In this document: in pieces, positions 55,578 to 64,000 of the stretch
Position numbering within the stretch: the first letter of the stretch is position 1
Layout of the letters: every line of letters starts with the position of its first letter
Assembly: GCA_001942415.1 (NCBI GenBank)
Contig: MKJX01000155.1
Span: 21,265 to 85,264, forward strand
Direction: 5' to 3'
DNA from: Pseudonocardia sp. CNS-139
GTDB taxonomy: Bacteria; Actinomycetota; Actinomycetes; Mycobacteriales; Pseudonocardiaceae
DNA: 64,000 bases
Notes under the pieces: generated by a model
Seen by the model: the letters and a program-made list of their open reading frames with translations, nothing else
Told to the model about the DNA's origin: nothing
The model's database searches: none
Position numbers and translations under genes: made by a program

Positions 55578-57568
55578 ATGGTGCACGAGGTCGATCGGGG
55601 CGGACGCGCGGCAGGTCCCGCCCCCGGGCGCGGCGGGAGCCGGGGATCGTTGCGGCTCGCCCTGCTCGCGGTCGGTGCGCTCGCGGCGCTGGCGGCACTG
55701 GCGGTCGTCGCGAACCTGCAGGACACGGGCATGTACGCCCGGCTCGGGGTGCCGTGGCCGGGATCGGGGTACAGGTCGCGGTCGCGGTCCTGCGGGTGCT
55801 CGTGACGGCGACGTCCGCCGTCGCGCTGGGGTCGTTGCTGTACGCCGCGTTCCTGGCGCCGGCCCAGCCCTCCGGCACCGTCGACGTCGACGGCTACCGG
55901 GCGATCCGGCGGGCCGGCTGGTCGGCGGCCGCGGCCGGGGTGGGCGGGCTCCTGCTGGCCGCCGCGAACGCCGCGGACCTCTCCGGGGCCTCGGTCGTCG
56001 ACGTCGTGGGCGGGCCCGACGTGGTGGGCACGTTCGCCCTGCTCGAAGAGCCGATGGGCTGGTTCCTGCTCGGGCTGGGGTCCGGCCTGGTCGCGCTGGG
56101 CTGCCTGTGGACGCTCAGCCGGCGGGGGGCCGGGCTGCTGGCCGCGCTGGCCGCGGTGTCGGTCCTGCCGCCGGCGACGGTGGGACAGGCCGCGGTGGGC
56201 CACGCGCACGACTGGGCGACCGACGCCGGCGTGCTGCAGGCGCTCGGGCTGGCCGTGTGGCTCGGGGTGCTCGTCGCCCTGGCCGTGCACCGCCGCCACC
56301 ACGGCACCGTCGAGGGCACCGTCTGGCGGCGCGGCCGGCTGGTGCTCGGGTGCGCCGGGCTCACCTGGGCGGCCTCGACGCTGGTCCTCGCGCTGCTGCT
56401 GGCCGTCCCCGGCGGGGTCACCGGCTCCCCGTGGGGCCGGTGGCAGCTGGTGGCGGCGGGGCTGGCCGGTCTCGTCGCGGTGCTCTGGCTGTCCGGCGGG
56501 CGGCGCGGCCACCGGCTCGTGCCGACGGCCGTCGTCTCCGGGCTGGTGGTCGTGGCCGCCGGGGCGATGGCGCACACGGTGGCGCCCCGGTTCCTGGTGC
56601 GCGCCGACACCGAGGGCGAGGTCCTGATCGGCTACGACCTCCCGGAGCCGTTCACCGCGCTGCGGGCCCTGCTGGACTGGCGGGTGAACGTCCTGTTCGC
56701 CGTGCTCGCGGCCGTGGCGGTCCTCGGCTACCTGTACGGCGTGCACGTCCTCCACCGGCGGGGCGACCTCTGGGGCCGGGGGCGCACGTGGGCCTGGGTG
56801 CTCGGCTGGCTGGTCGTCGTGCTGTCCACGTCCTCGGGCATCGGGCGGTTCGCGCCCGGGATGTTCAGCGTCCACATGATCAGCCACATGTCGCTGAACA
56901 TGCTCGGCCCGGTGCTGCTGGCGCTCGGCGGGCCGGTCACGCTCGCGCTGCGCGCGCTGCGCCCGGCCGGGCGCGGCAACCCGCCCGGCCCGCGCGAGTG
57001 GGTCGCGGCGGCGCTGGACTCGCCGACGATGCGGCTGCTCACCCACCCGGTGGTCACGCTCGCGCTGTTCGTGGGCTCGTTCTACGTCCTCTACTTCACG
57101 CCGCTCTTCGAGGCCGCGCTGCGCTACCACTGGGCGCACCAGCTGATGAACGTCCACTTCCTGGCGGTCGGCTACCTCTTCTTCTGGCCGCTGATCGGCG
57201 TCGACCGGGCGCCCGTCCGGCTCCCGCACCTGGGCAGGCTGGCGGTGCTGCTGGCCGCGATGCCGTTCCACGCCTTCTTCGGCATCGCCCTGATGAGCAC
57301 GAACGAGGTCATCGGCGGCAACTTCTACCGCTCGCTCGCGCTGCCGTGGCTGCCCGACCTGCTCGCCGACCAGCGGGTGGGCGGCGGGATCGCGTGGGCC
57401 ACCGGCGAGATCCCGGTGCTGGTGGTCGTGGTCGTCCTGCTCGCGCAGTGGGCGCGCGAGGACGAGCGGGAGGCGGAGCGGCACAGCCGCCGCGAGGAGC
57501 GCGACGACGACGCCGAGCTGCGCGCCTACAACGAGATGCTCTCCCGGCTGGCGCAGACCCGCCGCTGA
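55578..57568 (+). CDS. CopD-CtaG fusion membrane protein, copper handling (one frameshift)
   Basis: ATG 55578; a frame change near 55760 joins LQDTGMYARLGVPWPG to VQVAVAVLRVLVTATSAVAL. About 663 residues with 13-16 helices. The N-terminal half is CopD/YcnJ-like (GHAHDWATDAGVLQALGLAV, VEGTVWRRGRLVLGCAGLTW); the C-terminal half is caa3_CtaG (MFSVHMISHMSLNMLGPVLL, HWAHQLMNVHFLAVGYLFFW, FHAFFGIALMSTNEVIGG), rich in His/Met metal ligands. Such fusions occur in actinomycete copper loci and help copper import or cytochrome oxidase assembly. Divergent from the anti-sigma/sigma pair. Confidence 0.9.
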
Positions 57569-57581
57569 CCGGCCGGCGGGC

Positions 57582-59840
57582 TCACCGGCCCACGGTGCGC
57601 AGGCGCAGGCTGTTGCTCACCACCAGCAGCGAGGACAGGGCCATCGCCGCGCCCGCGAGGAGCGGGTTGAGCAGCCCGGCGGCGGCGAGCGGGATCGCGG
57701 CGACGTTGTAGCCGAACGCCCACCAGAGGTTCCCGCGGATGGTGCCCAGCGTCGCCCGGGCCAGGTCGACGGCCACGACCAGGGCACGCAGGTCGTCGCG
57801 CACCAGCACCATGTCCGCGGCCTCGAGGGCGACGTCGGTCCCCGAGCCGACGGCGATGCCGAGGTCGGCGGCGGCCAGCGCGGCCGCGTCGTTCACCCCG
57901 TCGCCCACCATCGCGACGACCGCGCCCCGGGCCTGCAGGCCGGTCACGACGTGGACCTTGTCATCGGGCAGGACCCGGGCGTGGACCTCGTCGATCCCGG
58001 TGGCGGCGGCCACGGCCCGGGCGGCGGCCTCGCCGTCCCCGGTGAGCAGGACCGGCCGCAGGCCGCGGGCGCGCAGCCCCTCGACGGCGGCCCGCGCACC
58101 CTCGGTGACCGGGTCGGCCAGCGCGACCACCCCGGCGACGGCCTGCCCGACCCGCACCGCCACCACGGTCCGGCCGCCCGACTCCCACTCCGCCACCGTC
58201 GCGGCGAGGTCCGCGGGCAGCTCGTCCGGCCGCCCGATCGCCACCTCGGTGTCCCCGACCCGGCCGCGGGCGCCGAGCCCCGGCAGCGCCGTGAAGCCGG
58301 CGACCTCCGGCAGTGCTCCGAGCAGCCGCTCGGCGTGCTCGGCCACCGCCCGGCCGATCGCGTGCTCGGACGCCTTCTCGACGGCACCCGCGAGCCGCAG
58401 CAGGTCCGCCTCGGCGGTCCCGGCCGTGCAGGCGACCCCGGCGACGCGCATCCGGCCCTCGGTGAGGGTGCCGGTCTTGTCCAGCACGACGGTGTCGACC
58501 GCCCGGACCGACTCGAGGGCGCGGTGGCCCTTGACGAAGATCCCCAGCTCGGCCCCGCGCCCGGAGGCGACCATCAGCGCGGTCGGCGTGGCGAGCCCCA
58601 GCGCGCAGGGACAGGCGATGATCACCACCGCCACCGCGGCGGACACCGCGTCGTGCGCCGCGCCGCCCGCGAGCAGCCAGCCCGCCAGCGTCGCGGCCGC
58701 CACCACGAGCACGACCGGCACGAACACCGACGAGATGCGGTCGACGAGCCGCTGGGTCGCGGACTTCTCCGTCTGCGCCCGTTCCACCGCGGCGATCATG
58801 CGGCCGAGCCGGGTCTGCGCGCCGACCCGGTCCGCGCGCACCACCAGCCGCCCGCCCGCCACGATCGTGCCGCCGAGCACCGCGTCGCCCGGCGCGACCT
58901 CGACCGGGACCGGCTCGCCCGTCATCGCCGCCGTGTCGACGGCCGCCGTGCCCGACTCGACGGTGCCGTCGACCGCGATCCGGCCACCGGGCCGCACGAC
59001 GAACCGCTCCCCCACGCGCAGCAGCTGCACCGGGATCCGGCGCTCCGCACCGGAGCCGTCGAGCACGCCGACGTCGTCCGGGCGCAGCAGCGCGAGCGAC
59101 CGCATCACGTCCCCGGCCCGCCGCCGGGCGCGCGCCTCGAAGTAGCGCCCGGCGAGCACGAAGGTGGTGACCCCGGCGGCGACCTCGAGGTACAGCGGCC
59201 CGCCCGGGTGCAGCACCGCCTGCCAGCCCGTACCGACCGCGGGCTGCCCGGCCGAGCCGGCCATGCCCACCACCGACCAGGCGCTCGCCACGGTCACCCC
59301 GAGCGAGACCAGCGTGTCCATCGACGTGGTGCCGTGGCGCAGGTTGCGGACCGCGGCCCGGTGGAACGGCCACGCCGCCCACCCGACGACGGGCAGCGCC
59401 AGCGCAACCACCACCACCTGCCAGTACGGGAACCGCAGCGACGGCACCAGGGACATCGCCAGCGACAGGTCCGCCAGCGGCACGAACAGCACCAGCGCGA
59501 CCGTCAGGCGGGTCCGCAGCGCCCGCAGGTCGCGGCGGCCCTGCGCCGCGGGCTCCCCGGCGGGATCCGCGACGCGCGCCGCGTAGCCGGCCTTCTCGAC
59601 CGTCGCCACCAGGAGGGCGTCGTCCACCCCGGCCGGGACGCTGACCAGCGCGCGTTCGGTGGCCAGGTTGACCGCCGCCCGCACGCCGTCGAGCCTGGCG
59701 AGCTTGCGCTCCACCCGGCCCACGCACGCCGCGCACGTCATCCCGCCGATCGCCAGCTCGACGGTGCGGGCCGGACCCGCGACCGGTGCCGGGCCGGCGC
59801 CCGCCGTGTCCCGGGTCGCGCCCGAGGTCGTGGCCGTCAT
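57582..59840 (-). CDS. copA-like: Copper-translocating P1B-type ATPase (CopA family)
   Basis: Intact, 752 residues, ATG 59840. One N-terminal HMA domain with IGGMTCAACVGRVERKL; TGE actuator AAMTGEPVPVEV; transmembrane CPC in IIACPCALGLATPTAL; phosphorylation site VLDKTGTLTEGR; SEHAIGRAV; hinge MVGDGVNDAAALAAAD. CPC plus the HMA motif and the N-x6-YN (FGYNVAAIP) in the last helices indicate Cu(I). It converges with the CopD-CtaG gene after 13 bp. The 59841-60015 gap to the divergent gene has a weak GTTC-N11-GAAC repeat (59924-59942) but no clear CsoR site. Confidence 0.95.
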   Translation of the reverse strand: MTATTSGATRDTAGAGPAPVAGPARTVELAIGGMTCAACVGRVERKLARLDGVRAAVNLATERALVSVPAGVDDALLVATVEKAGYAARVADPAGEPAAQGRRDLRALRTRLTVALVLFVPLADLSLAMSLVPSLRFPYWQVVVVALALPVVGWAAWPFHRAAVRNLRHGTTSMDTLVSLGVTVASAWSVVGMAGSAGQPAVGTGWQAVLHPGGPLYLEVAAGVTTFVLAGRYFEARARRRAGDVMRSLALLRPDDVGVLDGSGAERRIPVQLLRVGERFVVRPGGRIAVDGTVESGTAAVDTAAMTGEPVPVEVAPGDAVLGGTIVAGGRLVVRADRVGAQTRLGRMIAAVERAQTEKSATQRLVDRISSVFVPVVLVVAAATLAGWLLAGGAAHDAVSAAVAVVIIACPCALGLATPTALMVASGRGAELGIFVKGHRALESVRAVDTVVLDKTGTLTEGRMRVAGVACTAGTAEADLLRLAGAVEKASEHAIGRAVAEHAERLLGALPEVAGFTALPGLGARGRVGDTEVAIGRPDELPADLAATVAEWESGGRTVVAVRVGQAVAGVVALADPVTEGARAAVEGLRARGLRPVLLTGDGEAAARAVAAATGIDEVHARVLPDDKVHVVTGLQARGAVVAMVGDGVNDAAALAAADLGIAVGSGTDVALEAADMVLVRDDLRALVVAVDLARATLGTIRGNLWWAFGYNVAAIPLAAAGLLNPLLAGAAMALSSLLVVSNSLRLRTVGR

Positions 59841-60015
59841 GGATCTCCCCAGCCGCCCGGTCGCCGCCGCGCACCTCGGGCGGGCCGGACCACCCCGGCA
59901 CGGTAGCCTCGCCGCCGCCCGACGTTCTACACCGGGTCGAACATCGCGTCGGGCCGGTCACACGATCGGGGCCGGCGGGAACCGGGGGCCGTCCGGCGAC
60001 GACAGACAGGACGCG

Positions 60016-60528
60016 ATGACGAACACCGGAGAGCTGGCACGCGAGCGACCCCCGACGACGCTGACGACGTGGGCCGCGCTGGCCGGGCGGCTCGTGCTCG
60101 GCGGCGTGTGGATCGCGGCGGGCGCGTCGAAGGTCACCGACCTCGACGCGTCGGTCCGCGCCGTGCGGGCCTACCGCCTCCTGCCGGAGACCGCCGCGCA
60201 GGTCGTGGGGGCCGGGCTGCCGCTCGTGGAGATCGTGCTCGGCGTGCTGCTCGTGGTGGGGCTCGGCGTTCGGGTCTCGGCCGTCCTCTCGGCCGTGCTG
60301 ATGGCCGCGTTCGTGGCCGGCATCGCGTCGGCGTGGGCCCGCGGGCTGCGCATCGACTGCGGCTGCTTCGGCTCCGGCGGGGAGCTGGCCGCGGGCGCGG
60401 ACCCGGCCTACGGCTGGGAGCTCGCCCGCGACGCCGGTCTGCTGGTCGTCGCCCTGTTCCTGGCGGCCCGCCCACCCGGCCGGCTCGCGATCGACGGGCT
60501 GCTCGCGGCCCGGAAGGAGACCTCCTGA
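60016..60528 (+). CDS. MauE/DoxX-like four-helix membrane protein
   Basis: Intact, 170 residues, ATG 60016. Four helices, starting RLVLGGVWIAAGASKVTDL, with LLPETAAQVVGAGLPLVEIV and the CGCFGSGGELAAG loop that holds two Cys, the MauE (methylamine utilisation E) pattern. MauE-type proteins pass reducing equivalents to periplasmic thioredoxin-fold proteins. The next gene, overlapping by TGATG, is a DsbA-like protein, so the two probably form a redox pair that keeps copper-binding thiols reduced or helps cytochrome oxidase maturation. Confidence 0.88.
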   Translation: MTNTGELARERPPTTLTTWAALAGRLVLGGVWIAAGASKVTDLDASVRAVRAYRLLPETAAQVVGAGLPLVEIVLGVLLVVGLGVRVSAVLSAVLMAAFVAGIASAWARGLRIDCGCFGSGGELAAGADPAYGWELARDAGLLVVALFLAARPPGRLAIDGLLAARKETS

Positions 60529-61233
60529 TGCCCTCTGCCAGCGCCAAGCGCCGGAACAGCGCCCGCGGACCCGCGCGGCGGCCGGTCGCGGCGGCTCCCC
60601 GTGGCTGATCGGCGCGGTCGCGGTGGTCGTGCTCTTCGCCGGCGCCATCGGCTTCGCCGTGTACCAGGCCCAGCGCTCGGCCGACCAGGTGAACATCCCC
60701 GCAGGCGGCTCCGACACCGGGATCACGGTCGGACAGCCCGCCGCGCGGGCCACGGTCGACCTCTACCTCGACTACCAGTGCCCGGTCTGCAAGGCCTACG
60801 AGCAACAGGTCGGTCCCGTGCTGGACGGGCTGGTGGCCGCGGGCAAGGCCAAGGTCGTCTACCACCCGGTCGCCTACCTGGACCGCTTCTCCGGCGGCAC
60901 GCGGTACTCCACCCGCTCCTCGCAGGCCGCGGCCTGCGCGGCCGACGCCGGGGTCCTCCCGGCCTACTCGACGGCCCTGTTCGCCGCCCAGCCGCCCGAG
61001 AACGGCTCCGGCCTGCCCGACGACCAGCTCGTGGCGATCGGCCGGCAGGCGGCGCCGGCGACGGGTTCGCCCGGTGCGTGCAGGACGACCGGTACGCCGG
61101 CTGGACCGCGGCCGTCACCGACGCGGCCTCCCGCGCAGGCGTCAACGGAACGCCGACGGTGAAGGTGAACGGCGTGGAGATCGAACGCACGCCCGAGGCG
61201 CTGACCGCGGCCGTGCAGGCCGCCCAGGGCTGA
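60528..61233 (+). CDS. Membrane-anchored DsbA-like thioredoxin-fold protein (two frameshifts)
   Basis: ATG 60528. A basic start (SAKRRNSARGPARRP) is followed, after a frame change near 60600, by a single helix VVVLFAGAIGFAVYQ and the DsbA domain: TVDLYLDYQCPVCKAYEQQV with CPVC active site, VVYHPVAYLDRF, and after a shift near 61065 RYAGWTAAVTDAASRAGVNG with the cis-Pro loop GTPTVKVNG. About 235 residues, extracellular. It forms an operon with the MauE-like gene. Confidence 0.88.
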
Positions 61234-61244
61234 CGCCCGGCTCA

Positions 61245-61260
61245 CGGCCGGTACCGGCCG
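61245..61260 (+). terminator. Palindrome after the DsbA-like gene, possible terminator
   Basis: CGGCCGGTACCGGCCG is a perfect 16-bp palindrome 12 bp after the stop at 61233. It could fold as a GC-rich hairpin, but there is no T-tract and the loop would be tight. The rest of the 61234-61391 gap shows no gene. Confidence 0.3.
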
Positions 61261-61391
61261 ACGCACCGGTGCTGCCGCCGGTCACGGGCCGTGCCCCGGT
61301 CGCCGCCGGGTGCCCACCGATCGCCGCTCGCGGCTAGGCAGGGCGACACGCCCGGCGCCTACGGTGACGCGTCGAACCGGAAGGATCGAGC

Positions 61392-61963
61392 ATGTCCCCT
61401 CGTCCCGCACGTCTGCTACTGGCCGCCGTCGCCGCGGCCGCGCTGAGCATGCTGCCGGCCTGCGGCGCACCCGCCGAGGAGCCGGCCGCGCACGACGCCG
61501 CCGCGCACGAGCACCAGGCCACGACCAGGGCCACGACCAGGCGCAGACCGAGCAGGGGCAGCAGCCCCACGCGCAGGGCCACCACCACGGCAGCGACAAG
61601 GTGCAGCTGTGGGCGACCCAGACCGCCTCGCTCGGGATCGTCACCCTCGACGGTGCCGGCCGGATCCTGTACCGCTCCGACGCCGACGCCAACAACCCGC
61701 CGACGTCGCGCTGCACCGGCGAGTGCGCCCAGCGGTGGGTGCCGCTCGCGGTGCCCGAGGGGCAGGAGCCCGAGCTGCTCGGCGTCGACGCCGCGCGCGT
61801 CGGCACCGTCCGCCGCGACGACGGCACGCTGCAGCTCACGCTGGCGGGCTGGCCGCTCTACACCGTCGCCGGGGACCAGGGTGCCCACGACGACACCGGC
61901 GCCAACGGCGCGGACGGGACCTGGTTCGCGGTGACCCCGACCGGCGAGAAGGCGGCACCCTGA
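61392..61963 (+). CDS. His-rich secreted-repeat lipoprotein (one frameshift)
   Basis: ATG 61392. Lipobox ALSMLPACGA. A His/Gln/Asp-rich linker follows (HDAAAHEHQ, then after a frame change near 61520 GHDQGHDQAQ and GQQPHAQGHHHG), a likely copper-binding segment. The C-terminal domain belongs to the 'secreted repeat' group (Lipoprotein_15): LWATQTASLGIVTLDGAG, RSDADANNPPTSRCTGECAQ, WPLYTVAGDQGAHDDTG. About 190 residues. The His tail and its place among copper genes suggest extracellular copper binding. Confidence 0.82.
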
Positions 61964-62027
61964 CCGGCCGGACACCGGCCGCCGGCACTTTCGCGGTTCG
62001 GGCCCGCGGCGCGGCCCCGATCGACAT

Positions 62028-62057
62028 CATCGAAGCACCGCACCATCGAAGCACCGC
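62028..62057 (+). repeat. Two direct repeats of 14 bp
   Basis: CATCGAAGCACCGC occurs at 62028-62041 and 62044-62057, a 16-bp period of about one and a half helical turns. It lies in the 61964-62096 gap, 40-70 bp upstream of the CopZ-like gene, where a promoter is expected. It may be a tandem regulator site or a small duplication. Confidence 0.5.
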
Positions 62058-62096
62058 CGGGCCGGTGCGCCCGGCCCCCGAGGACCGGAGGAACCC

Positions 62097-62327
62097 ATGA
62101 CCACCGCGCACGCCGAGACCACGACCACGCTCGCGGTCACCGGGATGACCTGCGGCCACTGCGTCCGGCACGTGGAGGGCGCGCTCACGGCGCTCCCCGG
62201 CGTCACGGCCGAGGTCGACCTGGACGCGGCGACGGCGACGGTGCGCCACCCGTCCGGGATCGACATGGACGCGGTCCTCGGCGCGATCGAGGAGGCCGGG
62301 TACACCGCGGAGCCGGTCCGCGGCTGA
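62097..62327 (+). CDS. copZ-like: CopZ-like heavy-metal-associated (HMA) copper chaperone
   Basis: Intact, 76 residues, ATG 62097 with GGAGGA upstream. A single HMA domain: AVTGMTCGHCVRHVEGALTA with the GMTCxxC metal site, VTAEVDLDAATATVRHP and EEAGYTAEPVRG. The extra His in CGHC is common in CopZ proteins. It would hand Cu(I) to the CopA-type ATPase at 57582, whose own HMA motif is CAAC. Confidence 0.93.
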   Translation: MTTAHAETTTTLAVTGMTCGHCVRHVEGALTALPGVTAEVDLDAATATVRHPSGIDMDAVLGAIEEAGYTAEPVRG

Positions 62328-62451
62328 GCGCCCGGCGGCGCGCTGCGACGAACGGGCGATCCGCGACGGGCTCCGGAACCGGATCGGGTGGCACGGCGAC
62401 CTGGAAGGGCGACGGGCTGCGCGCCCTTCCGTCATCCCCCGAGAGGACGTC

Positions 62452-62689
62452 ATGCGGCACATCGCCACCTTCTGCGGCCAGTGCAACTGCGGCTTGCCCC
62501 GAGCTGTTCCTCGACGACGACGCGGCGCCGGAGCGCCGGATCGTGATCACCGACGACTTCGGCCAGCGCATCCAGATGAGCGTCGAGCAGCTCGCCGACC
62601 TCGTCGCCGACGTGCGCCGCGGCGTTCTCGACGACGTCGTCGGCGGCGGGGCCGGCGCGGCCGCCCGGGTCGCCACCGCGTCCGCATGA
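62452..62689 (+). CDS. Small metal-binding protein with CxxCxCxC motif (one frameshift)
   Basis: ATG 62452 behind GAGAGGA. It opens MRHIATFCGQCNCG; near 62493 one base is missing, and restoring it gives CGCPELFLDDDAAPE, then RIVITDDFGQRIQMSVEQL and DLVADVRRGVLDDV. About 79 residues. The four clustered Cys suggest Cu(I) or Zn binding; the C-terminal part is an acidic helix. I do not recognise a named family. It overlaps the next gene by ATGA. Confidence 0.72.
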
Positions 62690-63407
62690 CGCTGGTCGCG
62701 GTCCTCACCGCGGTGTTCGTGCTCACCGGGCTCTACTCGCTGGCCCGGCTGTCCGTGCTGGTCGCGGACCCGGCCGGCGAGGGCGACCGGGCCGCCGAGC
62801 TCTCGCACCTCCTGATGAGCATCGCGATGATCGGCATGGCGCTGGGCTGGACCGGCGGGCCGGCCACCCCGAGCGGTGTTCTGCAGATCGCCGTGTTCGG
62901 GCTGCTCACCCTGGGGTTCGCCGCGCGGGTCGCCCGACCCGGCGGGCGACCGGGGCCCGGCCGGCTGCACGCCGCCTACCACACCGTCCTGCCGGCGGCG
63001 ATGGTCTGGATGGTCGCCGCGATGCCGCTGCTGATGGGCGGCGCGGCGGGCGGGTCGGCGCGGCGGCGCACGGCGGTCACGGCGGCGCCGCCGGCGCGCC
63101 CGCCATGGCCGGCGCGCCGGAGGCGACGGCGGCGCCGGCGCCGGCCTGGGCGCTCGCGTTCAGCATCGGTGTCGTGGTGCTGCTCGTCGCCGCGGCCGCC
63201 GGGTGGGTGGTCGCCGCCGTGCGGACGGCCCCCGTCCGGGAACCGGCCGGGGCCGCGGCCACCCCGCAGGCGGCGACCGCAACCGCCGCCGTGCGGACGG
63301 CCGACCCGGGCTCGCGGCCCGACCGGCGGTTCGACCCGCGGCTGGACGCGTGCTGTCACGCGCTGATGAGCCTCGGCATGGCCGGGATGCTCGTCGCCAT
63401 GCTCTGA
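62686..63407 (+). CDS. DUF5134-like membrane protein (one frameshift)
   Basis: ATG 62686. Five to six helices: MTLVAVLTAVFVLTGLYSLA, AELSHLLMSIAMIGMALGW, TVLPAAMVWMVAAMPLLMGG. Between helices there is a His/Gly/Ala loop (HGGHGG), where the frame changes near 63058. The last helices include ALAFSIGVVVLLVAAAAGWV and CCHALMSLGMAGMLVAML with Cys/His/Met residues. About 240 residues. Members are common in actinomycete copper loci; many Met/His residues in helices suggest metal transit. The function is unproven. Confidence 0.78.
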
Positions 63408-63480
63408 CTCCCCGCGCCCCACCTGCTCCCCCTGAGCTCCCCTGACGAGTCCGCCGTGCCCGGCGGAGACGGAGGACCAC

Positions 63481-64000
63481 ATGTCCGAGATCCTGGACGC
63501 GGGACCGTCCCGCGCCTCCGAGCAGCAGCCGCCCCCGACCGCGGATCCCGCCGCCCGGTCGCGCGGCGCGTGGTGGTGGTCGGGCCTGCGGCCGCTCGTG
63601 CTGCGCCTGCACTTCTACGTGGGGCTGTTCGTCGGTCCGTTCCTGCTGGTGGCGGCCGTGACCGGGCTCGCGTACACGCTGACGCCGCAGCTGGAGCAGC
63701 TCGTGCACCGGGACGTGCTGACGGTGCCGGTGGGCGCCGAACGGCTGCCGCTGGAGCCGCAGGTGGCGGCCGCGGTCGCGGCCGTGCCGGGCGGGACGAT
63801 CACGGAGATCCGGCCGCCGCGCACCGACGACGGCACCACCCGCGTCACGTTCGACACCCCGGACGTGCGGGCGGACTTCGCGCGCACGGCGTTCGTGGAC
63901 CCGTACACCGGTGAGGTCCGCGGGGTGCTCGACACGTTCGGCGAGTGGCTGCCGGTGCGCGCGTGGTTCGACGAGCTGCACCGCACGATGCTGCTCGGCG
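63481..64000 (+). CDS. PepSY-associated membrane protein, N-terminal part (runs off right edge)
   Basis: ATG 63481; the first 173 residues are seen. After a Pro/Ala-rich start, a helix (LHFYVGLFVGPFLLVAAVTG) with the PepSY_TM start pattern RLHFYVGL, then TPQLEQLVHRDVLTVPVG and a PepSY-like domain (VPGGTITEIRPPRTDDGTTR, VFVDPYTGEV-like FVDPYTGEVRG). PepSY_TM proteins are often metal reductases or redox partners in iron and copper loci. Continues the copper block rightwards. Confidence 0.87.
   Translation, partial: MSEILDAGPSRASEQQPPPTADPAARSRGAWWWSGLRPLVLRLHFYVGLFVGPFLLVAAVTGLAYTLTPQLEQLVHRDVLTVPVGAERLPLEPQVAAAVAAVPGGTITEIRPPRTDDGTTRVTFDTPDVRADFARTAFVDPYTGEVRGVLDTFGEWLPVRAWFDELHRTMLLG

Noticed and set aside
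54382..57711. Open frame of about 1100 codons on the plus strand over the sigma and CopD-CtaG genes.
   Set aside because: Its start mirrors the sigma/anti-sigma genes and its end is an alternate frame of CopD-CtaG; no conserved blocks.

Overview
This window is very GC-rich (roughly three-quarters G+C by eye). It has short or overlapping intergenic gaps, many GTG/TTG starts, ATGA/GTGA gene overlaps, F420-type enzymes and a SigC-like sigma factor. Together these point to an actinomycete, most plausibly a Pseudonocardia-like member of the Pseudonocardiaceae; the genus is an inference. Many genes are split by single-base deletions in G/C runs while the protein stays conserved on both sides, so I treat these as probable sequence errors and annotate the genes as single units with a stated frameshift.

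Region 1 (1-27 kb) looks like a zinc-acquisition island. A minus-strand operon (17.7 to 10.2 kb) starts with a 40-residue candidate precursor peptide. It continues with a fused E1-like/YcaO cyclodehydratase, an F420/luciferase-like oxidoreductase, a methyltransferase, a FecBCD-type metallophore importer and a second methyltransferase: a complete-looking RiPP (TOMM) operon with its own importer. A second minus-strand operon (9.1 to 1.3 kb) holds an M1 aminopeptidase, two methyltransferases and a pair of exporter-fold ABC half-transporters. On the plus strand (18.7-22.4 kb) lies a second Fec-type importer with a methyltransferase, followed by a COG0523/CobW metal-chaperone GTPase.

Region 2 (27-53 kb) has a second ABC half-transporter pair, two Nik/Opp-type ABC importers (30.7-35.6 kb and 48.0-53.0 kb), a third Fec-type importer, two MFS transporters, and an isonitrile biosynthesis operon (42.1 to 35.6 kb: MFS, asparagine synthetase-like amidotransferase, P450, PvcA/Dit1-type isonitrile synthase, VOC protein). 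Six near-identical Fur-family sites (consensus nGRnnnTCrTTnTCA, matching the actinobacterial Zur box) lie upstream of the two RiPP-region operons, the FecBCD/methyltransferase pair, cobW, the ABC pair with Opp system 1, and Opp system 2 with a PhyH dioxygenase. This suggests one zinc-responsive regulon. The isonitrile operon lacks a visible copy of this site.

Region 3 (53.9-64 kb) is a copper-handling block: decayed transporter remnants, a SigC-like ECF sigma factor with a Cys-rich zinc-finger anti-sigma protein, a CopD/CtaG membrane protein, a CopA-type P1B ATPase, MauE/DoxX and DsbA-like redox proteins, a His-rich lipoprotein, a CopZ-like HMA protein, a CxxCxCxC mini-protein, a DUF5134 membrane protein and the start of a PepSY protein. 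The working model is a metal-acquisition hub: a Zur-controlled peptide metallophore and an isonitrile metallophore, each with export and import machinery, beside copper homeostasis genes.
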